DNA of 64,000 nt from positions 124,001 through 188,000 of the forward strand of contig NZ_APLF01000003.1 in NCBI RefSeq assembly GCF_000355905.1, written 5' to 3'. Positions 1 to 9,639 of the stretch are shown piece after piece. This stretch comes from Psychroflexus gondwanensis ACAM 44 (GTDB lineage: Bacteria > Bacteroidota > Bacteroidia > Flavobacteriales > Flavobacteriaceae). Numbering within the stretch: position 1 is the first letter of the stretch; each line of letters begins with the position of its first letter. A program made the position numbers and the translations under genes. The notes below the pieces were generated by a model. It did no database searches. It saw only the letters and a program-made list of their open reading frames with translations, and was not told the DNA's origin.

Positions 1-1573
1 TTCAACACCAGGAGTTGGATTAATATCACCTCCACCTCATCACGATATCTACTCTATAGAGGATCTAGCTCAACTTATTTTCGATCTGAAAAATGCAAAT
101 CGTACTGCCAGGATAAACGTTAAGCTGGTATCTCAAGCAGGTGTAGGAACTGTAGCTGCAGGAGTATCCAAAGCCAACGCCGATGTCGTCCTTATTTCTG
201 GCGCTGACGGTGGGACAGGTGCTTCCCCATTAAGTTCTATCCGTCACGCGGGTTTACCTTGGGAATTAGGGCTATCTGAAGCACACCAAACACTTGTCAA
301 GAACAATTTAAGAAGTAGGATTACGGTTCAAGTAGATGGACAAATGCGTACAGGAAGGGATTTGGCTATTGCCACCCTTTTAGGAGCAGAAGAATGGGGC
401 GTTTCCACTGCAGCTTTGATTGTCGAGGGTTGCATTATGATGAGGAAATGCCATACCAATACATGTCCAGTAGGAGTGGCTACTCAAAATCCAGAATTGA
501 GAAAATTATTCACTGGAAAACCAGAACATGTGGTGAATTACTTCAATTTTTTAGCTGAAGACCTTAGAGAAATCATGGCCCAACTTGGTTTTAAAACTGT
601 TAGTGATATGGTAGGTCATTCTGAAGTCATCAAAGTGAGAAAAGAAGTTCCCTTCTGGAAACTCAAAGATTTGGATTTAAGTCCGATTTTATATCAAGAA
701 AAAATCCCAGAACAAGTTGGTGTTTATAAACAAATAGAGCAAGACCATGAAATTGATGAGGTGTTGGATTGGGAACTTTTAGAAAAAGCAAAACCTGCTT
801 TGGAACATCACACTAAGGTAAATCATGCTTTTTCTCTCAGAAACGTAAATCGTGCTACTGGTGCAATTTTATCTAATGAGATAAGTAAACTATATAAAGC
901 TGAAGGTTTGGCAGAGGATACCATTCATTATAAATTTAAGGGCTCTGCAGGGCAAAGCTTTGGTTGCTTTTTAGCGAAAGGAGTTACTTTTGAAGTAGAA
1001 GGGGAGTCTAATGATTACTTCGGAAAAGGACTATCAGGCGGTAAATTGATTATTTATCCACCACAACCCTCTGGATTTAAATCCGAAGAAAATATTATTA
1101 TTGGTAATGTTGCTTTCTATGGAGCAACTTCAGGTTACGCCTATATTAACGGAATGGCTGGAGAACGCTTTGGAGTGAGAAATTCTGGTGTAAATGCTGT
1201 GGTTGAAGGTGTTGGAGATCATGCCTGCGAATACATGACAGGAGGTAGATTAGTCATTTTAGGAGAAACAGGCAAAAACTTTGCTGCAGGGATGAGTGGA
1301 GGCGTCGCCTATATTTTTGATGAAAAAAACACGTTTAGATCCAATTGTAATAAAGCTATGGTGGGATTAGAATCTCCTTCCAAAGATGATTACAAAGAAC
1401 TAAAGACCTTAATTGAAAATCATTATCACTACACTAAAAGTGAAAAAGCAAAATCAATACTAGATCGTTTTGATGAGATATACACTCAATTTATTAAAGT
1501 GATACCAACTGATTACAAGCGTATTTTAGAAGCAAAAAAACAAGAAGAACAAAATAAAAAAATAGTAGCATAA
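1..1573 (+). CDS. gltB: Glutamate synthase large subunit, C-terminal part (5' end outside window)
   Basis: The frame is open from base 2, so this is the last ~523 residues of a protein that normally has about 1500. Visible are the end of the FMN-binding synthase domain ([14 protein letters not shown]), the 3Fe-4S cysteine cluster ([15 protein letters not shown]) and the glycine-rich C-terminal beta-helix domain ([31 protein letters not shown]). The enzyme makes two glutamates from glutamine and 2-oxoglutarate in the cytoplasm. Its stop codon overlaps the gltD start by one base (TAATG), so the two subunits are probably translationally coupled. The first ATG inside the window (344) is internal to the gene. 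Confidence 0.97.
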   Translation, partial: STPGVGLISPPPHHDIYSIEDLAQLIFDLKNANRTARINVKLVSQAGVGTVAAGVSKANADVVLISGADGGTGASPLSSIRHAGLPWELGLSEAHQTLVKNNLRSRITVQVDGQMRTGRDLAIATLLGAEEWGVSTAALIVEGCIMMRKCHTNTCPVGVATQNPELRKLFTGKPEHVVNYFNFLAEDLREIMAQLGFKTVSDMVGHSEVIKVRKEVPFWKLKDLDLSPILYQEKIPEQVGVYKQIEQDHEIDEVLDWELLEKAKPALEHHTKVNHAFSLRNVNRATGAILSNEISKLYKAEGLAEDTIHYKFKGSAGQSFGCFLAKGVTFEVEGESNDYFGKGLSGGKLIIYPPQPSGFKSEENIIIGNVAFYGATSGYAYINGMAGERFGVRNSGVNAVVEGVGDHACEYMTGGRLVILGETGKNFAAGMSGGVAYIFDEKNTFRSNCNKAMVGLESPSKDDYKELKTLIENHYHYTKSEKAKSILDRFDEIYTQFIKVIPTDYKRILEAKKQEEQNKKIVA

Positions 1574-3030
1574 TGGGACAACATGATGGATTTATGAAAT
1601 ATGATAGGGAGCTTCCAAATGCAAGGAATCCCAAGGATAGAATTGGAGATTTTAAGGAAATCTTTGAGCCTTTTCCAGAGGATAAAACCAAAACTCAAGC
1701 TGCAAGATGTATGGACTGTGGAGTTCCATTTTGTCATTCTGGATGCCCCTTAGGAAATATTATACCAGAATTTAATGAAGCTGTTTACGATGAGAATTGG
1801 GAAGATGCGGTTTCGATATTGTATTCTACCAATAACTTTCCGGAATTTACAGGTAGGATTTGCCCTGCGCCTTGTGAAGCTAGCTGTGTGTTAGGGATTA
1901 ATAAATCTCCTGTAGCCATAGAACATATTGAAAAAACAATTGCCGAAAAAGCCCATGAACTGGGGCTTATCACCCCCAATCCTCCGGAAGTGAGGACAGA
2001 GAAAAAAATTGCAGTAATTGGATCTGGTCCTGCAGGTCTTGCTGCGGCAGATCAACTTAATAAAGCAGGACATTGGGTAACTGTTTTTGAAAGAGAATCT
2101 AAAATTGGAGGCTTGCTTCGTTATGGAATTCCAGATTTTAAACTTGAAAAATGGGTAGTGGATAGACGAATTCAAATTATGGACGATGAAGGTATCCGTT
2201 TCAAAGTCAATGCAGAAGTAGGCAAAAGCATCAATCCTGAGATGCTCAAGGAAGATTTCGATGCGATTGTTGTTTGCACGGGGTCTACTGTGCCTAGAAA
2301 TTTACCTATCCCTGGACGCGATTTAAAAGGCATCCATTATGCAATGGATTTTTTAACGCTACAGAATAAAGAAATCTCAGGGATTAAGTGTGATGATAAA
2401 ATATCTGCTGAAGGTAAAAATGTGATTGTTATTGGTGGTGGTGATACAGGCTCGGATTGTATAGGAACCTCTCATCGACAAGGTGCTGCTTCGGTACTTC
2501 AACTTGAGCTTATGCCAAAACCACAAAGCAAACGAGGCGAAAATGACCCTTGGCCCATGTGGCCTATGACGTTAAGAACTTCCTCTTCTCACGATGAAGG
2601 TGGTGAACGTAAATGGAGTACTCTGACCAAAGAATTTGTAGGGAATGATAAGGGAGAACTTGTTCATATCAAACTTGTTGATACCGAATGGGTAAACGAC
2701 CGAGGTAGACAACAAATGAGAGAAATTGAAGGGACAGAGCGATTGATACCTTGTGAGTTGGCTTTGCTAGCTGTAGGATTTACACAGCCAGAAAATGCTC
2801 TTCTAAAAAGTTTAGGCGTAACGCAATCTAAGGCAGGGACTGTAGAAGCTAAAGAGTATAAAACTAGCGTAGAATCGATTTTTGCAGCAGGGGATGCTAG
2901 AAGGGGGCAGTCTTTAGTAGTTTGGGCGATTTCTGAAGGTAGAGAAGCCGCTAGAGAAGTAGATCGATTTTTAATGGGGAGTACAGAATTACCTTCTAAA
3001 AACGATTCCTTTTTAAACCTTGAAGTCTAA
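1573..3030 (+). CDS. gltD: Glutamate synthase small subunit
   Basis: A 485-residue protein of normal length for the beta subunit. The N-terminus carries the cysteine clusters for 4Fe-4S centres (CMDCGVPFCHSGCP and CPAPCEASC). These are followed by an FAD-binding Rossmann motif (GSGPAGLAAADQLNKAGH) and an NADPH-binding motif (IGGGDTGSDC). It passes electrons from NADPH to GltB. The start is fixed by the one-base overlap with gltB. The pair is the main ammonium assimilation route together with glutamine synthetase, which is not in this window. Confidence 0.97.
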   Translation: MGQHDGFMKYDRELPNARNPKDRIGDFKEIFEPFPEDKTKTQAARCMDCGVPFCHSGCPLGNIIPEFNEAVYDENWEDAVSILYSTNNFPEFTGRICPAPCEASCVLGINKSPVAIEHIEKTIAEKAHELGLITPNPPEVRTEKKIAVIGSGPAGLAAADQLNKAGHWVTVFERESKIGGLLRYGIPDFKLEKWVVDRRIQIMDDEGIRFKVNAEVGKSINPEMLKEDFDAIVVCTGSTVPRNLPIPGRDLKGIHYAMDFLTLQNKEISGIKCDDKISAEGKNVIVIGGGDTGSDCIGTSHRQGAASVLQLELMPKPQSKRGENDPWPMWPMTLRTSSSHDEGGERKWSTLTKEFVGNDKGELVHIKLVDTEWVNDRGRQQMREIEGTERLIPCELALLAVGFTQPENALLKSLGVTQSKAGTVEAKEYKTSVESIFAAGDARRGQSLVVWAISEGREAAREVDRFLMGSTELPSKNDSFLNLEV

Positions 3031-3053
3031 ATTTTATTTAACTTTGATGAAAT

Positions 3054-3443
3054 ATGGAACATAAACCCTATGCCGTTATCGATAACTCCGCCTTTCCAAT
3101 AGTGAAAGTTACCTTTACAGGAGAGAAAAGTACAGATTTGAATTTTCATAATTACTTAAAGGCCCTTAAAGAATGCTACTCCCATCAAAAACCTATAGCT
3201 ATTATTTTTGAAGCGACTAAAGCGGTTATTCCTAAATTCTCTCACCAAAACCAACAAGCGAATTGGATAAAAGAAAATTGGACACTAATCCAAAACCACT
3301 GTCAGGGAACGGCCTATATAATCCCAAGTCTTATTATTCAAATGGCATTAAAATCGATTCTCCTCCTTCAGAAACAACCTGTTCCCTACAAGGTGTTTTC
3401 TAATGAAAAGGATGGTGAAGACTGGTTAAAATCATTGTTATAA
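3054..3443 (+). CDS. Hypothetical STAS/SpoIIAA-like small protein
   Basis: A 129-residue soluble protein with no signal peptide or membrane segment, 23 bases after gltD and on the same strand. The alternation of short beta strands and helices (FPIVKVTFTG near the start, then PIAIIFEATKA, then an amphipathic C-terminal helix) resembles small flavobacterial proteins of the STAS/SpoIIAA-like type, but I recognise no diagnostic motif. It may be cotranscribed with gltBD. Function unknown. Confidence 0.6.
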   Translation: MEHKPYAVIDNSAFPIVKVTFTGEKSTDLNFHNYLKALKECYSHQKPIAIIFEATKAVIPKFSHQNQQANWIKENWTLIQNHCQGTAYIIPSLIIQMALKSILLLQKQPVPYKVFSNEKDGEDWLKSLL

Positions 3444-3476
3444 ACTTTTGTTTATTTTAAATTATAACCTGTATCG

Positions 3477-3499
3477 AATTGTATTTTTGCAATACAATT
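3477..3499 (+). promoter_or_regulatory. Perfect 9-bp inverted repeat over a -7 box
   Basis: AATTGTATT at 3477-3485 and AATACAATT at 3491-3499 form a perfect inverted repeat with a 5-base gap. The left arm overlaps a TAnnTTTG-type -7 box (TATTTTTG, 3482-3489), 15 bases before the CoA-transferase ATG. This is the position expected for a repressor operator. An RNA hairpin in the short leader is the alternative. Confidence 0.45.
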
Positions 3500-3514
3500 T
3501 GAAATCCTTTACAC

Positions 3515-4795
3515 ATGAATTACCAACTCAATAACGTTTCTCTAGAGGAAGCGTCTTCAAAAGTAAAATCTGGGGATAGAGTATTTATACAAGGTGCAGC
3601 CATGACGCCCTACAAACTGATTGATGGTTTGGTATCCCGTTATGAATCCCTTAATGATGTTGAAATTATCCACCTTCATACTGAAGGTCAAGCGGCTTAT
3701 ACAGAAAAACCTTATTCTCAAGCTTTTAGAATGAATAGCGTTTTTGTTGGATCCAACGTAAGGCAATCTGTGAAAGAGGGACATGGCGATTATATACCGA
3801 TTTTCTTAAGTGAGATACATCTGCTGTTTAGGCGATCCATTTTACCATTAGATGTTGCCTTTATCCAAGTTTCACCTCCAGATAGTCATGGTTACTGTTC
3901 TTTAGGGACATCTATTGATATTACTATTCCTGCTATCCAAACCGCCAAATTGGTGATCGCACAAGTGAATCCTCAAGTGCCTAGAACCCATGGAGATGGA
4001 TTTATTCACATGAGTGAGCTCGATTTCGCAATTGAAGAAGATGCTCCAATTTATGGTCATGATCTTCCCGTTGCTTCAGAAATTGAAAATAAAATAGGGG
4101 TTAATATAGCCAGTCTTGTGGAAAATGGTGCTACCTTACAAATGGGTATTGGTGCCATTCCCAACGCTGCCTTGCAAAACTTAGGGAATCATAAAAATTT
4201 AGGTATCCATACCGAAATGTTTTCAGATGGTATTTTACCTTTAGTGGAAAGTGGGGTCATCAACGGAAGTCAGAAGGAAGTGAAAACAGGAAAGATCGTT
4301 ACTTGTTTTGCTGTAGGCTCGCAAAAGTTATATGACTTTATGGATGATAATCCGTTAGTCCACATGAAAGAGGCAGCATATACAAACGATACAGCTATTA
4401 TAAGACGAAATCCTAAAGTCACCGCGATCAACTCTGCTATCGAAATTGACTTGACAGGCCAAGTATGTGCTGATACTATTGGGCAAATGCAATTTTCTGG
4501 AGTGGGTGGTCAAATGGATTTTATTCGTGGAGCTTCCCTGTCTGAAGGAGGAAAAGCGATTATTGCTATGCCCTCCGTTACTAAAAAAGGAATCTCAAAA
4601 ATCACTCCGTTTTTAAAGGAAGGTGCTGGAGTAACAACAACTCGCGCTCACGTTCATTATATAGTAACTGAGTATGGTGTGGTAGATCTTTATGGTAAAA
4701 ATTTAAAACAGAGAGCAAAAGCTTTGATATCAATTGCCCATCCTGATCATCGTGAGAGTCTAGAAAAAGCAGCTTTTAAACGTTTTAACTCTTAG
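3515..4795 (+). CDS. Acetyl-CoA hydrolase/CoA-transferase family protein
   Basis: 426 residues, close to the usual length of the acetyl-CoA hydrolase/transferase (Cat1, 4-hydroxybutyrate CoA-transferase) family. Visible motifs are the glycine loop MGIGAIPNA, the likely catalytic glutamate in IHTEMFSDG, and the C-terminal TRAHVHYIVTEYGVVDL and HPDHRESL typical of the family. It should move CoA between acetyl-CoA and another carboxylate, or hydrolyse the thioester. The exact acceptor (succinate, hydroxybutyrate, propionate) cannot be read from the sequence. It is transcribed alone from a short leader with a palindrome. Confidence 0.88.
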   Translation: MNYQLNNVSLEEASSKVKSGDRVFIQGAAMTPYKLIDGLVSRYESLNDVEIIHLHTEGQAAYTEKPYSQAFRMNSVFVGSNVRQSVKEGHGDYIPIFLSEIHLLFRRSILPLDVAFIQVSPPDSHGYCSLGTSIDITIPAIQTAKLVIAQVNPQVPRTHGDGFIHMSELDFAIEEDAPIYGHDLPVASEIENKIGVNIASLVENGATLQMGIGAIPNAALQNLGNHKNLGIHTEMFSDGILPLVESGVINGSQKEVKTGKIVTCFAVGSQKLYDFMDDNPLVHMKEAAYTNDTAIIRRNPKVTAINSAIEIDLTGQVCADTIGQMQFSGVGGQMDFIRGASLSEGGKAIIAMPSVTKKGISKITPFLKEGAGVTTTRAHVHYIVTEYGVVDLYGKNLKQRAKALISIAHPDHRESLEKAAFKRFNS

Positions 4796-4843
4796 TAAGT
4801 CTATCTTTGTATGAAGTTGAGTCTAACCAAAAAATAGTGAATT

Positions 4844-5143
4844 ATGAGTCAAAAATTTAACGAGTTGATTAAAAGTGAAACTCCCGTTCTTGTTGATTTT
4901 TTCGCAGATTGGTGTGGTCCTTGTAAAATGCTTGCGCCTATTTTAAAAGAGGTCAAAGGCGAATTGGGGGATGGTATCAAAATCATTAAAATTGATGTTG
5001 ATAAAAACGAAAAGCTAGCCGCAAAATATCAAGTGAGGGGAGTGCCAACTATGATTATTTTTAAGGGCGGCGAACAAAAATGGAGACAGAGTGGTGTGCT
5101 TCAAAAACAAGACATAGTTGAGATCATTAAATCACATTCTTGA
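4844..5143 (+). CDS. Thioredoxin
   Basis: A 99-residue single thioredoxin fold with the canonical active site FFADWCGPCKML around residue 25 and the cis-proline segment VRGVPTMIIFKGG. There is no signal peptide, so it is cytoplasmic. It reduces protein disulfides using thioredoxin reductase. A TATCTTTG -7-like box lies at 4802-4809, between the CoA-transferase stop and this ATG, suggesting its own promoter. The genome may hold other thioredoxins, so I do not assign trxA. Confidence 0.93.
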   Translation: MSQKFNELIKSETPVLVDFFADWCGPCKMLAPILKEVKGELGDGIKIIKIDVDKNEKLAAKYQVRGVPTMIIFKGGEQKWRQSGVLQKQDIVEIIKSHS

Positions 5144-5238
5144 AAAATTGCTTAAATCACCTTAATTATTTATGATATTTTTCATCCTTAAAGGAGATAT
5201 AAATCGATGTAGTAAATTTGATAAAATCAAAAAGATAA

Positions 5239-5667
5239 TTGAATTTAATTAACGCAGAAACATCTGATTTAGAAATAACATATCGAATTAAAAGAAATTC
5301 GATTAAACAGTATGTGGAAAAAATTTGGGGCTGGAACGATTCATTTCAGAGAGAAATCCACAAACAAAAATTTATTGCTCACGACATTAAGTTAATTGAG
5401 CATAATGAAAAAAAAATTGGATTTATAGTAATTAAAGAAACTGACCTCGAAATCTACATAGAAAATTTATTAATTGAACAGAATTTTCAGAATTTGGGAA
5501 TTGGGAAGTTAGTTATGGAACCAATAATAAAAAGAGCCAAAACGAAAAAAAAACAAATCCGATTACAAGTGTTTAAGATTAATAGTAAAGCCCAAAGGTT
5601 TTATGTAAATCTTGGATTTGAAAAAATATCTGATCTGGAAAATCATATCGAAATGAAAAAATATTAA
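5239..5667 (+). CDS. GNAT family N-acetyltransferase (TTG start)
   Basis: A 142-residue GNAT fold: the acetyl-CoA pyrophosphate loop appears as NFQNLGIGKLVMEPI and the C-terminal signature as NSKAQRFYVNLGFEKI. The acyl acceptor is unknown. An in-frame TAA lies at 5236-5238, directly before TTG 5239-5241, and no in-frame ATG precedes the conserved N-terminal strand, so TTG is the most likely start. Codon use is more AT-rich than in the preceding genes, which may indicate an acquired gene. Confidence 0.8.
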   Translation: MNLINAETSDLEITYRIKRNSIKQYVEKIWGWNDSFQREIHKQKFIAHDIKLIEHNEKKIGFIVIKETDLEIYIENLLIEQNFQNLGIGKLVMEPIIKRAKTKKKQIRLQVFKINSKAQRFYVNLGFEKISDLENHIEMKKY

Positions 5668-5836
5668 TTGTAATAAATTACTAGTGGAAAAAAATCATAG
5701 TGCAATCCATCAAATAAACTAGCTGTTCATTTTTTTTTAAAATTAATCAAATTAATCAAATCAAAAAAATAAAACTGTGTTGAACAGAAAAAAATGCTAT
5801 TCTTAAATAAAAAAACACCTTAATCTTGCTGTATTG

Positions 5837-6469
5837 TTAATTCCCTATGACAATCCCAAGGTTTAAAGTCGAAAAAATATTTTTATTTATAAAATTTTGT
5901 TCTGCGGGAGCTGTCTCTATAGTTTCTGAAAGACTGAAGTGAACATTTGCCCCAAAACTAATTCCAATTACTTTTTTATCACTTAAGTAGCAAACCATAT
6001 TTAGTCCAGTTATAACACCACTAAGGTTATATTTCAAATTACCAGTTTTTAGGGTGCCTCTGTTTTTAATAGTGGAGTCAAAAAGTCCAAATTTCAATTC
6101 AGCTGTCAAATTTTTATAAATTGGCTGTTGGTAGTATGCAAAAATCATAAAAGAATGGAATCGACTTGTGGGGAAGTTAGATCCGAAAAATCTTGAATCA
6201 TCAATCTTAAACTCATGTCGATTATAATTCAAACCAATTCCTATAAACTCTTTAATTCCAAATCTTGCTACCAAATTGAAACCAATATCTTGAGAATAGG
6301 CCTGACTTATAAAATTATCATCTAAAGAAGTGAATATTGAACCTTGAAGGCCAACTTGAACAGCTAAAGGATTATCAATTCTACTTTGTGTTAAGCTATC
6401 TTTTTCTATAGATTGGCTATAACCAAAAGAGGATAAAAGTATGAAAATAGAAATTGTAAATTTTTTCAT
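5837..6469 (-). CDS. Secreted outer-membrane beta-barrel-like protein
   Basis: 210 residues starting with a clear signal peptide (MKKFTISIFILLSSFGYSQS, cleavage near residue 18). Alternating hydrophobic strands follow, with a C-terminus (TLNLGIVIGN) like small outer-membrane beta barrels. The start overlaps the stop of the upstream lipoprotein gene by four bases (6466-6469), so the two form an operon. I recognise no specific family. A structural or receptor role in the outer membrane is an inference. Confidence 0.65.
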   Translation of the reverse strand: MKKFTISIFILLSSFGYSQSIEKDSLTQSRIDNPLAVQVGLQGSIFTSLDDNFISQAYSQDIGFNLVARFGIKEFIGIGLNYNRHEFKIDDSRFFGSNFPTSRFHSFMIFAYYQQPIYKNLTAELKFGLFDSTIKNRGTLKTGNLKYNLSGVITGLNMVCYLSDKKVIGISFGANVHFSLSETIETAPAEQNFINKNIFSTLNLGIVIGN

Positions 6470-6885
6470 TCAGACGGTATGAGTATCAAATCTTCAAAAT
6501 TGAGGTCTAAAGAACTTGAATCTTCGATAATCAAAATAGGAAAATTTTCATCTAATTCTGTAGATTGAAAATTTAAACCCTGGTCCTGATCAATAAATAG
6601 AGCAAGGTTAAGACTTGACCTTGGAAAGAAAAATTTAAATTCTCCTCTTTCATTTGAAACATCAAAGACATCAATACGGTCTATATGACTTAGGTTGAAA
6701 CCAAAGTTTTGAAGTTCTTGGGAAGAGTTTATATCAGAAGAAACCAATTCAATTTTTATATCTTGAATTGGATTGAGTTCTCGGTCAATAAGAACACCTT
6801 TTATGGTGATTACAGTATTATCTTCTACAGCAGTACATCCAAAGATTATTAGGATTAAAATTATAGATAGCATTGTTCTTTTCAT
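6466..6885 (-). CDS. Small lipoprotein with carboxypeptidase-regulatory-like fold
   Basis: 139 residues with a lipoprotein signal ending in LILIIFGC, then an Ig/carboxypeptidase-regulatory-like beta sandwich (TITIKGVLIDRELNPIQDIK followed by NERGEFKFFFP). It overlaps the downstream barrel-like gene by 4 bp and probably works with it at the outer membrane. Specific function unknown. Confidence 0.65.
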   Translation of the reverse strand: MKRTMLSIILILIIFGCTAVEDNTVITIKGVLIDRELNPIQDIKIELVSSDINSSQELQNFGFNLSHIDRIDVFDVSNERGEFKFFFPRSSLNLALFIDQDQGLNFQSTELDENFPILIIEDSSSLDLNFEDLILIPSE

Positions 6886-6913
6886 AATTTAAAAATAGTA
6901 CTTTCTAATTTAC

Positions 6914-7747
6914 CTAAATCTTAAGAGTAAGCACAGGAAGTTCAGAATGATTAACTACATCTTCACCTACACTACCATTAAAAAAATGAGAGATACCTTT
7001 TCTACCGTGTGTAGGAATAATGATGAGGTCTGCTTTTAAAGATCGTGCACCGTTTAGAACTCCTTGTTCCAGAGAATAATCATTATAAATTTCGACGTTA
7101 TCTCTCGTTAGAGGAACTTCCATCTTATTCAGAAAGGTTCTCATGTGTTCCTGAATTTCTGTAGTACTATAAAATTGGTTTCCAGGTAAATTCACATATA
7201 AGAGTTGCATTTTAGCCTTGAAACTATCAACAAAAGCTTTTGCTGTTTGATAAGCTTTCATATTCTCTAACTCAAAGTTTGAAGCAAAAACAGCATTTTT
7301 AATATTGATATCTTTCAATTCGTTTTTAATCACCATCACAGGCACTTCAGAAAAACGAACCACTTTCTCTGTATTGGAACCTATTACAATTTCTTCAAGG
7401 CCAGATGCTCCACTAGACCCCATAACAACCATGTCGATGTCATTTTCTCCTACTACTTCTCTTATAATTCTTGAGGTGGATCCTGGTTCTACATGTTCTA
7501 CAGTTGTAATATCTTCGAGATAATCTTTGTCTAAAAATTCAACAAATTTCTTATTGGCCATTTTCATGAAAAATAGTATCTGCTCATCATTCACGTTAAA
7601 TTGCTCAGTGCCGAAAAGCGACTCAGCTAACTCGATCACATGAAGAATATGAAGCTCAGCCTTATTTTTTGTCGCCAGCTTAGCAGCAACTTTTAGTGCA
7701 TTTTCTGAGGGAATTGAAAAATCGATAGGAACTAATATCTTCTTCAT
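6914..7747 (-). CDS. Universal stress protein, tandem UspA domains
   Basis: 277 residues made of two UspA domains. The first ends with the ATP-binding loop GSSGASGLEEIVIGSNTEKV and the second with THGRKGISHFFNGSVGEDV, both matching the G-2x-G-9x-G(S/T) nucleotide-binding pattern. The protein begins KKILVPIDFS, typical of the family. It is cytoplasmic and likely involved in stress survival, but targets cannot be read from sequence. The ~290 bases between this gene and the divergent gene at 8034 hold AT-rich DNA with no ORF I can support. Confidence 0.92.
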   Translation of the reverse strand: MKKILVPIDFSIPSENALKVAAKLATKNKAELHILHVIELAESLFGTEQFNVNDEQILFFMKMANKKFVEFLDKDYLEDITTVEHVEPGSTSRIIREVVGENDIDMVVMGSSGASGLEEIVIGSNTEKVVRFSEVPVMVIKNELKDINIKNAVFASNFELENMKAYQTAKAFVDSFKAKMQLLYVNLPGNQFYSTTEIQEHMRTFLNKMEVPLTRDNVEIYNDYSLEQGVLNGARSLKADLIIIPTHGRKGISHFFNGSVGEDVVNHSELPVLTLKI

Positions 7748-8033
7748 AAATTTAGATTTTAACTGGTTATTGAAATTGCTTTCTTGAGTTGTTTGTTTTC
7801 AAATTAAAGGATTCACTAATCTTAGTCTAAGCCTTGAAAGCTTCAATTCGATGTCTTTAATAGAAAACTTAAAAGTCAGCTTAAAGTTAATATTTTTTTT
7901 CGAAATTTATGAACCTATTGTGAAAACTTGAAGTTTAAGAAAAAGATCTTTTGAAGTAAATCGCATTGTTTATCCTAGGTTTTATAAAGCTTGTTTTGAG
8001 TAGAGTACTAACTTTGAAAAAAAAATAAGAATT

Positions 8034-8489
8034 ATGCTTAAGCTGAAAGACGTTGTCTTAGTGATTCTGCAATTTATAGGTCTCATTAGTTTTTTTTTGA
8101 ATATCACTTGGTTTAAGATAGAGGTCTTGGAGCATTTTATATGGTTTTACACAGGTCTAGTTGGAGTACTTCTCATTATCGTTGCCTTACTTCAACTAAA
8201 TATAAACTTATCTCCATTTCCTCCCCCAAAAGCCGATTCCAAATTGATAACCAACGGCGCTTTTAAATACATCAGGCATCCTATCTATTCGGGTATACTT
8301 CTCTTTATGTTTAGCTTTTCTTTATGGCTTGGGGATGGGTTTAAATTGTGCATCAGTATCCTTACACTTTTTCTGTTTTATTATAAGTCTAGTTACGAAG
8401 AATCACTTCTGGAGTCTGCTTTTGAAGCTTATGATGGATATAAAAAAAGGGCAGGTCGGTTTTTACCAAAATTTCAGAGATTACTGTGA
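8034..8489 (+). CDS. Isoprenylcysteine carboxyl methyltransferase-like membrane protein
   Basis: 151 residues with about four membrane segments and the ICMT/PEMT signature: TNGAFKYIRHPIYSG in the middle and YEESLLESAFEAYDGYKKR near the C-terminus. Such proteins are membrane SAM-dependent methyltransferases. Bacterial members act on lipids or small molecules and this substrate is unknown. It sits 49 bases before the sterol-desaturase-family gene on the same strand, consistent with a joint lipid-modification role. Confidence 0.8.
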   Translation: MLKLKDVVLVILQFIGLISFFLNITWFKIEVLEHFIWFYTGLVGVLLIIVALLQLNINLSPFPPPKADSKLITNGAFKYIRHPIYSGILLFMFSFSLWLGDGFKLCISILTLFLFYYKSSYEESLLESAFEAYDGYKKRAGRFLPKFQRLL

Positions 8490-8538
8490 TAAATGTTACA
8501 GAAAGAGAAGGTGCTAAACTTTAATTTTACACTTAATT

Positions 8539-9408
8539 ATGGAAAAGTATAAAGACATATTTCTGAACTCCTTTAGTGGTTATTTTAACTACTTAATTAA
8601 CGAAATTCAAAACCCTTCCTTGACTAATTATTTTTGGTGGCTAATTGGCCTTTCTCTTTTAGTCTTATCTGTGGAAATCATAATTCCGTGGAGGAAAAAT
8701 CAGAAAATAATACGAAAAGGCTTTTGGCTAGATCTCTTCTATGTGTTTTTCAATTTCTTCATATTCTCCTTAATTGGTTACAATGCTGTTTCCAATATTG
8801 TCGTTGAACTGTTTAATGATGCTTTAGGGATTATAGGCATAGAAAATCTTGTGGCTTTTCAAATACAGAATTTTCCTATCTGGTCTCAATTTCTTATTAT
8901 GTTCCTGTTGGCCGATTTTATTCAATGGAACATTCACATTCAGTTGCACAAGCAGCCATGGTTATGGAAATTCCATAAGGTGCACCACAGTGTAAAAGAG
9001 ATGGGCTTTGCCGCACAATTTAGATTTCATTTTATGGAGACTATTATTTATAAAGGAGTGCAGTATATCCCTTTGGCGATGATAGGTTTTGGTATTCAAG
9101 AGTTTTTTATAGTCCATATGTTTGGAGTTTTTGTAGGTCATCTTAACCATGCCAATGTAGGTTGGGACTATGGTCCACTGAGGTATGTTTTCAATAATCC
9201 AAAGATGCATATCTGGCATCATGCCAAAGCATTACCAGAAGACCATCCTTACGGAATGAATTTTGGCTTATCGCTAAGCGTTTGGGATTATATTTTTGGA
9301 ACAGCTCACGTTCCTAAAGACGGAAAAAACATTGAACTTGGTTTTGAAAACGATGAAGAGTATCCTCAAGATTTTTGGAATCAACTCAAAAAACCCTTCA
9401 AAGAATAA
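8539..9408 (+). CDS. Sterol desaturase/fatty acid hydroxylase family protein
   Basis: 289-residue integral membrane protein with the three histidine clusters of the di-iron fatty acid hydroxylase superfamily: HIQLH, KFHKVHHS and MHIWHHAK, plus GHLNHAN between them. Four or so membrane helices precede and interleave these. It should hydroxylate or desaturate a lipid using O2. Candidates are a fatty acid, sterol/hopanoid, carotenoid or sphingolipid, and sequence alone does not decide. Confidence 0.87.
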   Translation: MEKYKDIFLNSFSGYFNYLINEIQNPSLTNYFWWLIGLSLLVLSVEIIIPWRKNQKIIRKGFWLDLFYVFFNFFIFSLIGYNAVSNIVVELFNDALGIIGIENLVAFQIQNFPIWSQFLIMFLLADFIQWNIHIQLHKQPWLWKFHKVHHSVKEMGFAAQFRFHFMETIIYKGVQYIPLAMIGFGIQEFFIVHMFGVFVGHLNHANVGWDYGPLRYVFNNPKMHIWHHAKALPEDHPYGMNFGLSLSVWDYIFGTAHVPKDGKNIELGFENDEEYPQDFWNQLKKPFKE

Positions 9409-9414
9409 AGTTAT

Positions 9415-9639
9415 TTATTCGTCGAATAGAGCTTTTACGATAGTTCGGATTCCTTTAAAAATACAATATCCTGCTGCAATACTGAGTAAGATTCCTAATA
9501 TAAGAATAGGCCAATACAGAGGCTTGTCCTGATTGTTAAACGCACTGAAGATCACTGAAGGTCCAATAAAAATTAAGGGTATGGCCCCTGCCATAAACTT
9601 TACTCCTTTTGCTAACGTATCTTTATTGGTGTGTTTCAT
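9415..9639 (-). CDS. Small DUF6095-like membrane protein
   Basis: About 74 residues with two hydrophobic segments (FMAGAIPLIFIGPSVIF and PILILGILLSIAAGYCIF) and a basic N-terminus. I placed the start at the Met of MKHTNKDTLAKG. An earlier Met at 9660 would extend it deeper into murQ. The chosen form overlaps the murQ 3' end by 17 bases, so it is probably the last gene of that operon. It resembles a small uncharacterised flavobacterial membrane family (DUF6095). Function unknown. Confidence 0.7.
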   Translation of the reverse strand: MKHTNKDTLAKGVKFMAGAIPLIFIGPSVIFSAFNNQDKPLYWPILILGILLSIAAGYCIFKGIRTIVKALFDE

